Source: Flavobacteriales bacterium
GTDB lineage: Bacteria; Bacteroidota; Bacteroidia; Flavobacteriales_F; PHOS-HE28
Direction of reading: 5' to 3'
Assembly (NCBI GenBank): GCA_017987115.1
Contig: JAGNUG010000013.1
Location: 1 to 53,507, forward strand
Length of the DNA: 53,507 nucleotides
How positions within the stretch are numbered: the first letter of the stretch is position 1; each line of letters starts with the position of its first letter. Below the pieces are notes generated by a model. It was not told where the DNA came from and did no database searches. It worked only from the letters and a program-made list of their open reading frames with translations. Position numbers and translations under genes: made by a program. Below are positions 1 through 6,674 of the stretch, in pieces.

Positions 1-614
1 CAAGCACCTTGGAGGAAGGGCGTGCGGATCTGGTTGCACTCTACTACATGCTTGATCCAAAACTCATGGACCTGGGCGTTATGCCGAGCTTGGACGTAGG
101 AAAGGCGGAATACGATTCCTACATCCGCAATGGGCTCTTAGTGCAATTACGTCGCTTGAAGATCGGGAAGAACGTTGAGGAGGCACATATGCGTAATCGG
201 ATGTGGGTGAGTGCATGGGTATTCGAGAAAGGCCTCAAGGACAATGTGATCGCAAAAGTGGAACGCGATGGCGACACCTACTATGATATTCAGGATTACG
301 AAAAGTTGCGGGTCCTGTTCGGTGATCTCCTTCGTGAAGTGCAACGGATCAAGAGCCAAGGTGATTTCAAAGCTGGTAAGGCATTGGTCGAGAACTATGG
401 CGTGAAGGTGGATCCTACGCTCCATGCGCAAGTACTTAAACGTGCAGAGAAGATCAAGACCGCTCCGTATTCCGGATTCATTCAACCGGAGATGACCGCA
501 GTCGAGGATGCACAGGGCAATGTGACCGATGTAAAATTGAATTTCCCGACCGATTATGTTGGGCAGATGCTGAGGTACGCTGAAAAACACAGCTTCCTTC
601 CCGACGAGAATTGA
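1..614 (+). CDS. Dipeptidyl-peptidase III-like zinc peptidase (M49), 3' part only
   Basis: This is the C-terminal part (about 204 residues) of a gene that begins before the window; codons run in frame from base 3. The residues STLEEGRADLVALYY at the very start match the second zinc-binding motif of M49 peptidases (EEC/GRAD/E), whose first Glu is a zinc ligand. The HELLGH/HEVIGH-type motif that should precede it lies outside the window. Downstream, the helical segment around DPKLMDLG and the stretch around YSGFIQPEM fit the long Bacteroidota DPP III form, which is usually over 650 residues. M49 enzymes remove dipeptides from the N-terminus of short peptides, and some Bacteroidota members are annotated as exported or lipidated, which cannot be judged here. 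The stop at 612-614 is followed by about 215 bases without a convincing gene. Confidence 0.8.
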   Translation, partial: STLEEGRADLVALYYMLDPKLMDLGVMPSLDVGKAEYDSYIRNGLLVQLRRLKIGKNVEEAHMRNRMWVSAWVFEKGLKDNVIAKVERDGDTYYDIQDYEKLRVLFGDLLREVQRIKSQGDFKAGKALVENYGVKVDPTLHAQVLKRAEKIKTAPYSGFIQPEMTAVEDAQGNVTDVKLNFPTDYVGQMLRYAEKHSFLPDEN

Positions 615-829
615 TCACTTTTCAAGAATAATTGAAGACCTCCGAAACCTTAACCGACGGAATGCCGTTAAAAGCAATGTCCAAGTAGTTCAGAGGTCAA
701 TCTGAAGAGTCACGTCGCCCTCGATCCGTTTACGGTTCGGGGGCTTCGTGCTTTTGGATGATCCAGTCCCAAGTTACGTGGATCAGCTTTTCCAACTGAG
801 GTCTTCGGAGGAGTACAGGGCTCGGATCG

Positions 830-1315
830 TCAATGCCGACCACGATTGCACAGCACATTCGCCGCCCACGTAGCAGGCAGAAGTTCCGGTTTGGTATGGG
901 GCTCGTAGCCATAGCTACGGATATATCCTACAGCCGCAGTGTGTAGCTTATTGCTCGGGAAACGTTCATCGCTATTGATGTCCATATCGATCCCATGAAC
1001 AAGGACTTGGCCAGAATCGCTGAGGTAACGCGCCACTTCCAAGCTTCGCTCCACTTCACCCCAGAGACGCGTCCACAGGTCATTTACCTTCGGTGCTCGT
1101 TCTCTCCTGTAGATCACTTGGGCTCCATTTTGATGAAAGCGCAGTACAACAGTGGTAGCATATACCGTATGATGGGAGCGATTATGACTATCACTACCAA
1201 CATACACGGTCACACTCGGATCGGAATCCAGGACGGTGCGCACATGTTCCAAGAGGTCCACGTGTCTTCCATCCATCATTCGTTTGAAGCCATTCTTTGC
1301 CACTTGTTCGCCCAT
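830..1315 (-). CDS. YkuK/DUF458 family RNase H-like protein
   Basis: A 161-residue protein of the DUF458 (YkuK) family, predicted to have an RNase H-like fold. The N-terminal third contains VYVGSDSHN, where the Asp of GSDS sits where the first catalytic acidic residue of an RNase H fold would be. It is followed by the strand TVYATTVVLRF, then the helix around RLWGEVERSLEVA and the second acidic strand VHGIDMDIN. Length is close to B. subtilis YkuK (about 170 residues). No substrate or partner is established for the family as far as I know. The C-terminus (after WAAN) departs from the relatives I can recall, which usually end in a short ADRHA-like tail, so a small 3' frameshift is possible but not shown. 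A TATCTTTC element at 1321-1328 just upstream resembles the Bacteroidota -7 box with one mismatch. Confidence 0.75.
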   Translation of the reverse strand: MGEQVAKNGFKRMMDGRHVDLLEHVRTVLDSDPSVTVYVGSDSHNRSHHTVYATTVVLRFHQNGAQVIYRRERAPKVNDLWTRLWGEVERSLEVARYLSDSGQVLVHGIDMDINSDERFPSNKLHTAAVGYIRSYGYEPHTKPELLPATWAANVLCNRGRH

Positions 1316-1417
1316 TGCCGGAAAGATAGTCGGAATGAACGACAGGCGTGGATCATGCGATCGGCGTTTTTAATGAAATTGGGCATTCTTGGACGACCAA
1401 GACGATGCACCTTTTGT

Positions 1418-1425
1418 TACATTTG
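1418..1425 (+). promoter_or_regulatory. Bacteroidota -7 box for tRNA-Leu
   Basis: TACATTTG matches the consensus TAnnTTTG exactly and ends 27 bases before the mature tRNA-Leu 5' end. No clear TTG element is found 19-21 bases upstream, as is common for strong stable-RNA promoters with a degenerate -33 box. The downstream CAGCC resembles the CCGCC after the tRNA-Met -7 box at 49068. Confidence 0.6.
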
Positions 1426-1452
1426 CAGCCCTGAATTCAAAAGCAGAAGCAT

Positions 1453-1535
1453 ACCGAAGTGGCGGAATTGGTAGACGCGCACGTTTCAGGGGCGTGTGAG
1501 CTTAGCTCGTGCGGGTTCGAGTCCCGCCTTCGGTA
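1453..1535 (+). tRNA. tRNA-Leu (anticodon CAG)
   Basis: A full class II cloverleaf can be drawn. The acceptor stem is ACCGAAG (1453-1459) with CTTCGGT (1528-1534), and the discriminator A is at 1535. The anticodon stem CACGT/GCGTG encloses the loop TTCAGGG with CAG at positions 34-36. A long variable arm has the stem GAGC/GCTC, and the T arm is GCGGG-TTCGAGT-CCCGC. The long variable arm, discriminator A and anticodon together identify leucine. CCA is not encoded: the genome reads CAC after the discriminator, so the tail must be added by nucleotidyltransferase. Confidence 0.95.
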
Positions 1536-1646
1536 CACTATATGGAGTGGCACTAGCCGCTTCATTGATTCCTCGGTAATTCCAGGTGGATCCGGGATCG
1601 AATAACGCTGCTGAGCTTCAATATGTTGAAGGAGCACTTTGGCTGA

Positions 1647-2228
1647 ATGAAAGTTAGAAAGTTTCGTACTAGACGAATGTGGAGCAATACGCTCCTCATG
1701 CTCTGGCTTTTTCCTTTCGCTGTGCTGATCGGTGCCATAGCGGTGGCGTTGACGGACAGTTTAGTGGTACTTGTGGTGCTGGCAATAGTATCTGGCATTG
1801 GGATCACGATCGCTATGCTCAGGGATATTGGAAATCGCTCCACGTACATCGTAGGTGCGGAAAAATTGATCTTGCATGACGGTAGGAAGAAGCTTGCCGT
1901 GCCAATGGCGGACCTGGTCGATGCGAGCATGATCGATCGCATGGCTGCACGTGAATACATCCGGTCAAGATCCACCGGATCAGGTGATAAAGCACCACAG
2001 ATGAAGGCCCGCGAGCTGATCAAGGATCTAACGCGATTCTGTTCTGTCGATCTTGGCCTGACCACCTTCACATTCGGAATGGGGCGATCAATGATCGACC
2101 AGATGCCGCAATCCAAGAATGATCTTGTGCTGCTTCGATTGCGCTCCGGAAAAGACTATTTTCTATCGCCCATAGATAACGTGGAATTGGCCACCACGAT
2201 CAATCGATTGATCAGGCAGAAGCGCTGA
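1647..2228 (+). CDS. Membrane protein with a PH-like C-terminal domain
   Basis: A 193-residue protein not assigned to a named family with certainty. Two adjacent hydrophobic segments (about residues 14-34 and 37-58) form a membrane hairpin after a very basic N-terminus (KVRKFRTRR). The soluble rest has alternating strands (STYIVGAEKLILHDGRKKLAVPMADLVDASM, split here by description only) ending in LVLLRLRSGKDYFLSPID and a C-terminal helix. This order, two transmembrane helices then a small beta barrel closed by a helix, is typical of bacterial PH-domain (bPH) membrane proteins. The closing phrase about a kinetically exposed loop (YFLSPIDN followed by a helix) is especially PH-like. The gene stands alone between tRNA-Leu and the convergent M23 peptidase gene. 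Confidence 0.6.
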   Translation: MKVRKFRTRRMWSNTLLMLWLFPFAVLIGAIAVALTDSLVVLVVLAIVSGIGITIAMLRDIGNRSTYIVGAEKLILHDGRKKLAVPMADLVDASMIDRMAAREYIRSRSTGSGDKAPQMKARELIKDLTRFCSVDLGLTTFTFGMGRSMIDQMPQSKNDLVLLRLRSGKDYFLSPIDNVELATTINRLIRQKR

Positions 2229-2246
2229 ATACGTGTTGCTATGAAA

Positions 2247-3164
2247 TCAGTTACAGCGGATCTTCTGTCCCAGCTGTAGTGTTCGGGTCTTGCTGATCCC
2301 GTTCAACTTACACAACGCGTAAACGGAAGTTCCGTAGCGCCGTGAAATGCCCGAAAGCGTGTCGCCACGACGAACGATATGCACCTTATTTGCAGAGGTC
2401 GGTCGGGTGGGTCCCACGGTTGCGCCGAACAGATCTTGTGTAACGTCGAATGTCTTGGCTTTCAAGGTTCCATCGCTCAGGTCGAATACCAATGCTGGGT
2501 CGATCGGCTGATCAAGGAACCGAACCTCGAAATGTAAATGACTTCCGTAGCTGCGGCCTGTATTGCCGCCGAGCCCCAAGGTATCACCTGCCTGTAATAA
2601 TTGTCCTGTGTTTACACGGCGTTTGCTCAAATGCGCATAAACGGTCTCGAGCCCATTGTAGTGGCGTACCACCACAACATGACCAAAGCTCTTGCTGTAG
2701 CGTGATATCCGCACCATTCCGGGGAAAGCGCTCACAACGGGATCGCCGGTTACCAGATCGATGTCCACTCCGCGATGCATGCGCCCTTTGCGCGGACCGT
2801 AACCCGACGTAATGGAGCCTTTGCACGGCAATTCATGATCATGATCGTCACGGCTCAGGTAAAGGCGCATCGTATCATGCATGAATGGATGTGTGCCGGT
2901 ATTGTTGAACAAGGCATCCGTATTCCAATGGCAGTAAAGGTCATAACCCGGGATCAGGAACAACGAATCGTTCACATCCCATAAAAGCTCATTGGCTTCG
3001 TATGATTCTTCGATCGGTTTTACATCCTCAGCCTCCAATAGAAGCTCAATCGCATCATCACTTTCAGGTCCACCAATGTCCAGACTAAGCTCCTGTGCAG
3101 TTGCAATGCTTGCAAAGCAAAGCACCATAACAAGGGCCGAAAATGGCTGAAGGCGGTAACGCAT
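2247..3164 (-). CDS. Secreted M23 family metalloendopeptidase with C-terminal LysM domain
   Basis: A 305-residue cell-wall hydrolase candidate. I chose the start at 3164, not the longer frame to 3254, because it begins a good signal peptide (MRYRLQPF, hydrophobic core, ATAQ cleavage) and lies 6 bases after a perfect Bacteroidota promoter at 3171-3200. The M23 domain fills the middle: GPRKGRMHRGVDID holds the first zinc ligands (His, Asp), and GSHLHFEVR is the HxH motif with the last His ligand. Such enzymes cut peptidoglycan cross-bridges or stems, though some are catalytically dead activators; the visible ligands here are intact. A single LysM domain (HIVRRGDTLSGISRRYG to the end) should bind glycan strands. 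It is transcribed convergently with the preceding PH-like gene. Confidence 0.9.
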   Translation of the reverse strand: MRYRLQPFSALVMVLCFASIATAQELSLDIGGPESDDAIELLLEAEDVKPIEESYEANELLWDVNDSLFLIPGYDLYCHWNTDALFNNTGTHPFMHDTMRLYLSRDDHDHELPCKGSITSGYGPRKGRMHRGVDIDLVTGDPVVSAFPGMVRISRYSKSFGHVVVVRHYNGLETVYAHLSKRRVNTGQLLQAGDTLGLGGNTGRSYGSHLHFEVRFLDQPIDPALVFDLSDGTLKAKTFDVTQDLFGATVGPTRPTSANKVHIVRRGDTLSGISRRYGTSVYALCKLNGISKTRTLQLGQKIRCN

Positions 3165-3170
3165 GGGTCG

Positions 3171-3200
3171 CAAATCTACCCGCATGAACTTAGTATGCAA
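3171..3200 (-). promoter_or_regulatory. Bacteroidota-type promoter of the M23 peptidase gene
   Basis: On the minus strand TTG (3200-3198), 19 bases, then TAGATTTG (3178-3171), an exact match to TTG-N19-TAnnTTTG. The ATG follows 6 bases later, so the transcript would be leaderless or nearly so. This decides the start codon at 3164. Confidence 0.75.
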
Positions 3201-3410
3201 TCCCGGAATGGACCTAAAATGAACAAAGTATTGTTCCATTACTGGTTTTTGCAATGAAAGCTGCGATCGGCGCGGCTGAAAGAGGTTATGCGTACAGGTT
3301 AAAACGTGTTAATTTTAGTTGTGTCGATGTCCGGATATCAACTTTGCAGCGTCTATTACGTAGAAGAGGGTCGATCAGTTGCAATTGAACGTCCTAGCTT
3401 CGGAAGAAGA

Positions 3411-4346
3411 ATGACAGCCGTTGAAAATAATAGTAAAGCGTACACTTCGGCCTTGGGCGATCGCTTGGCACATGCAGTGATCATCTACCTCGTTGCCTTG
3501 TTGTTGACATTGCCGCTCTTCATCATTCTACTGCCATTTGTTCCTGAATTCTCCTTGCCTTTTGGTGAAGGCATTCGTGTTGATCACATTATTACATTCG
3601 TGTTGATCCTTATCGCCTTCGTTGTTCTGGTCCACCGGTTCCAATTCGTTGTATACGGTATCCTCATAATTGGTGCATTGGCATTGACGGTTTCCAGCGT
3701 GATCGGCAATTATACGTTCGGCACCATGTATGAGGATTATGCTGGGCTATTGCGCTCCTTGCGGGATACGGCAGCATCGGCTCCGTTAGCTTCGCAACGC
3801 CTGAAACCCTTCCATGATGCGGACAAGTTGCGGCGATTGGTTGTGCAACCGAAGGCAGTTGTACGCAAGACCGCTGTGAAAATGGCAACCGCCAATTTCG
3901 GTGAAGTGAAGGTTGGTGCCAATGAATTCACCATGGTCCAGGCCTTTTCCATATTCAAGGAGATCAACCACAATTGGAAATACGTGTCGGATGTGAAGGG
4001 TGGGGAATATTTCGCGCCGCCGGATGAAAGCTTGGAGCTTATGGCCGGTGATTGCGATGACCATGCTGTCCTGATGGCAACCTGTATCAAAGCGATCGGA
4101 GGTGAAGTACGGTTGGTGCGTACTGAGGGCCATGTGTATCCCGAAATGAAGATCGGAACCGATGTGCAATTGGAACGCGCAGCTTACCTCATCCGCAAAG
4201 AGTTGTTCACGAAGGAGGTAGGGGATGCACCACTTTATCACCACACCGATGCCGATGGCCTTCATTGGATCAATCTGGACTATACCCGTGATTATCCGGG
4301 AGGTGAGCTTATGAGCGAGCGCATCGTGGGTATTCTGGACCTGTAG
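3411..4346 (+). CDS. Membrane-anchored transglutaminase-like protein
   Basis: A 311-residue protein with three hydrophobic segments near the N-terminus (about residues 23-45, 60-75 and 78-98) and a C-terminal transglutaminase-like (papain-fold) domain. The catalytic triad is visible: Cys in AGDCDDHAVL (about 215), His in TEGHVYPEM (about 241) and Asp in HWINLDYTRDYPGG (about 290). Bacterial members are usually proteases or peptidoglycan/peptide-processing enzymes and not true cross-linkers; the substrate is unknown. An open frame extends upstream to 3306, but the ATG at 3411 follows AGAAGA and gives a plausible polar N-terminus, while a CAACTTTG box near 3340 would put the transcript start inside the longer frame. 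It is divergent from the M23 peptidase gene. Confidence 0.8.
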   Translation: MTAVENNSKAYTSALGDRLAHAVIIYLVALLLTLPLFIILLPFVPEFSLPFGEGIRVDHIITFVLILIAFVVLVHRFQFVVYGILIIGALALTVSSVIGNYTFGTMYEDYAGLLRSLRDTAASAPLASQRLKPFHDADKLRRLVVQPKAVVRKTAVKMATANFGEVKVGANEFTMVQAFSIFKEINHNWKYVSDVKGGEYFAPPDESLELMAGDCDDHAVLMATCIKAIGGEVRLVRTEGHVYPEMKIGTDVQLERAAYLIRKELFTKEVGDAPLYHHTDADGLHWINLDYTRDYPGGELMSERIVGILDL

Positions 4347-4460
4347 GGGACTTTTCGTTCCTCGTTCTCGGTCTTGATCTCGTTTTGACGGCCTATGCGA
4401 TCATTATAGTAATTGGCCAATGGACCGTGAACGGTCAGAGAGGTACATTCGCACAGATCA

Positions 4461-6209
4461 ATGAAGCGATTGGTGCATCCATCCGAACTTGCCAAGGCCA
4501 GTCATATGCGTCCTGGCGATCCGCGCATTGGCCTATTAACGGAAGTGAGCGGGCTTAAACGCTTGGAACGGTTCTATAACGGGATCGAGGACCTTAAAGA
4601 CCTCGAATTTGCCGCAGCGGTATTTCGCCATCTGGAATTGGAAATTGAAGTTGCACCTCAGGATCTGGAGAACATACCCCGAGAAGGAGGACTGATCTTT
4701 GTTGCAAACCATCCGTATGGCGCGATCGACGGATTGGCGTTGGTGAATATTCTAGGAGCGGTGCGACCCGATCTGAAGGTAATGGCCAACTTCCTGCTTC
4801 AACAATTGGAGCCATTGAAGGATCGGTTCATTGGTGTGAATCCATTCGAACAGCTCACGTCACGGAGCAGCTTCCAAGGTATGCGCCAGGCAATGGAACA
4901 CGTTTCGGAAGGTCATGCGCTTGCTGTATTCCCGGCCGGTGAAGTGAGCAGTTGGCGTACTGATCTGAAGGCTGTGGCTGATCCGCGATGGAAGCTTCCA
5001 GCAATAAAAATGGCCCAACGCTCAGGCAAACCAGTGGTGCCTGTCTGGTTCGATGGCGCCAACAGCATGCTGTTCCAAATGTTGGGAATGATCAATCCGA
5101 ACCTCAGGACATTGGCCCTTCCTAGCGAGATGATGCGGATGCGCGGTAAAACCTTGCGAATGCGGATAGGTCGTCCGATATCGTCCAATGAGATCGCCGC
5201 GTTCCGTTCAACGGATCAGCTTACGCGGTTCCTAAGGGCCAAGACCTATGCACTGGGAAGTGGACTACAAGTAAAACGTGAACTGTTCAATCCGCTTCGT
5301 TTTCCCCAAAGACCAAAGGAAGTTGAACCCAGAGTGAACAAGGATGAGTTGGTCAAAGAGATCGCCAGCATAGATGACCTGAAGATCAATACGCAAGGTG
5401 AGTTCGATCTGTATTTTTCCACCAGCCATAGGATCCCACGAGTATTGCGCGAGATCGGGCGCATGCGGGAATTGACTTTCCGCGCAGTGGGTGAAGGAAC
5501 CAATAAGGCAGTGGACCTGGATGAATTTGATCTGTATTATGACCACTTGTTCCTTTGGGATCGTGAGAAGGAGCAACTAGTAGGGGCCTATCGCATCGGA
5601 GATGGTCGACGGATCATGGCGCGTTATGGAAAGCGCGGATTCTATATGAATACGCTTTTCCGCATGGATCGACCGATGGAAAAGGTGCTGCGGAAAAGTT
5701 TCGAGCTGGGTCGGTCATTCGTTGCTTCGGAATACCAACGACAACGGCTACCGTTGTACATGCTTTGGCGTGGATTGATGCTACACGTCACCGCGAACCC
5801 GGATCAGCAGTATTTGATCGGTCCGGTTAGTATCAGTGGCAACTATAGCCGATTCTCCAGAATGCTGATCATGGAGTTCGTGAAGCGTAATCATTTTGAT
5901 GATACGCTGGCGGCATACGTGCGTCCGCGACATCGTTTCCGAGTGAAATTGGATAAAGGGGATAGTGAGGCACTGGTAGAAGCCTCCAATGCGGATCTCA
6001 AGAAGATGGATAGGATGATCGCTGATGTGGACCCCAATGAAAAGGCGATGCCGGTGTTGTTGAAGAAGTACCTCTTGCTCAATGGCCGGATCATTGGATT
6101 CAACAGAGATCCGAAATTCAACGATGCTTTGGACGGATTGCTCCTGCTCGATCTTAGTAAATTACCGGAGAATACGATCGAGGATCTACGCAACGGCATG
6201 GCCGTGTAA
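4461..6209 (+). CDS. Bifunctional O-/N-acyltransferase for amino-acid lipids (OlsF/GlsB-GlsA-like)
   Basis: A 582-residue fusion of two acyltransferase domains. The N-terminal half is PlsC-like: NHPYGAID (83-90, the His...Asp catalytic pair) and FPAGE (157-161, glycerol-phosphate-loop equivalent). The C-terminal half, from about residue 310, is the GNAT-related OlsB-type N-acyltransferase domain, with FDLYYDHLFLWD and GAYRIGDG as the recognisable core. In known pathways OlsB/GlsB adds a 3-hydroxy-fatty acid to the amino group of ornithine or glycine, and OlsA/GlsA then acylates the hydroxyl; OlsF enzymes do both. By inference this one protein makes a complete ornithine or glycine lipid of the membrane. 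Which amino acid is used cannot be told. The CoA-binding gene starts 30 bases downstream. Confidence 0.8.
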   Translation: MKRLVHPSELAKASHMRPGDPRIGLLTEVSGLKRLERFYNGIEDLKDLEFAAAVFRHLELEIEVAPQDLENIPREGGLIFVANHPYGAIDGLALVNILGAVRPDLKVMANFLLQQLEPLKDRFIGVNPFEQLTSRSSFQGMRQAMEHVSEGHALAVFPAGEVSSWRTDLKAVADPRWKLPAIKMAQRSGKPVVPVWFDGANSMLFQMLGMINPNLRTLALPSEMMRMRGKTLRMRIGRPISSNEIAAFRSTDQLTRFLRAKTYALGSGLQVKRELFNPLRFPQRPKEVEPRVNKDELVKEIASIDDLKINTQGEFDLYFSTSHRIPRVLREIGRMRELTFRAVGEGTNKAVDLDEFDLYYDHLFLWDREKEQLVGAYRIGDGRRIMARYGKRGFYMNTLFRMDRPMEKVLRKSFELGRSFVASEYQRQRLPLYMLWRGLMLHVTANPDQQYLIGPVSISGNYSRFSRMLIMEFVKRNHFDDTLAAYVRPRHRFRVKLDKGDSEALVEASNADLKKMDRMIADVDPNEKAMPVLLKKYLLLNGRIIGFNRDPKFNDALDGLLLLDLSKLPENTIEDLRNGMAV

Positions 6210-6239
6210 GGGATATTCGACGATCACGACGAACGCAAC

Positions 6240-6605
6240 ATGGAAAGTAAACGCACATTGGTACTAGGTGCTAGTTCCAAACCTGAACGCTATTCCAACA
6301 AGGCTATTCTAAGATTAGTGGAAGCGGGCCATCCTGTGGTTGCTGTGGGTCTTCGCAAAGGAGATATTGCAGGTACGCCGATAGTGCCTGCTATTCCGGA
6401 AGGCCTAGCGATCGATACGGTAACCATGTATATGAATGCCCAGAACCAGGAGTCATGGGAGCAACGTATCCTTGCGTTAGCGCCGAAGCGCATCATTTTT
6501 AACCCGGGTGCGGAGAACGAACGGTTGGCGAAACTCGCCTTAGCTCAAGGCATTGAGGTTGTTGAGGGCTGCACGTTGGTCATGCTTTCCGTCGGTACAT
6601 TCTAA
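6240..6605 (+). CDS. YccU-type CoA-binding protein
   Basis: A 121-residue single-domain CoA_binding_2 (YccU-like) protein, near full length for the family. The Rossmann-like start TLVLGASSKPERYSN binds the nucleotide. The end, RIIFNPGAENERL through GIEVVEGCTLVMLSVGTF, is the family signature, with an invariant-looking Cys in EGCTLVML. Such proteins bind CoA in a fold shared with succinyl-CoA synthetase alpha; no catalytic role is established. It lies 30 bases after the acyltransferase fusion on the same strand, so the two are probably co-transcribed, which would fit a link to acyl-group metabolism (inference). A strong terminator follows 17 bases after the stop. Confidence 0.85.
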   Translation: MESKRTLVLGASSKPERYSNKAILRLVEAGHPVVAVGLRKGDIAGTPIVPAIPEGLAIDTVTMYMNAQNQESWEQRILALAPKRIIFNPGAENERLAKLALAQGIEVVEGCTLVMLSVGTF

Positions 6606-6622
6606 CTCGGGACACCGAAAAT

Positions 6623-6657
6623 AAAAGAGGCCCGGAGCACTGCTCCGGGCCTCTTTT
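6623..6657. terminator. Bidirectional intrinsic terminator
   Basis: A near-perfect palindrome: 17-base arms (6623-6639 and 6641-6657) beginning AAAAGAGGCCCGG and ending CTCTTTT around a single central base. It sits between the convergent CoA-binding gene and the M43 protease gene, and gives a GC-rich hairpin with a U tract in either direction. Confidence 0.9.
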
Positions 6658-6674
6658 CATACGGATAGTAGGTC

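Noticed and set aside
730-912. Short minus-strand frame after the YkuK gene
   Set aside because: It overlaps the YkuK 3' end in another frame. I considered it as a frameshifted tail of YkuK but found no matching family sequence.
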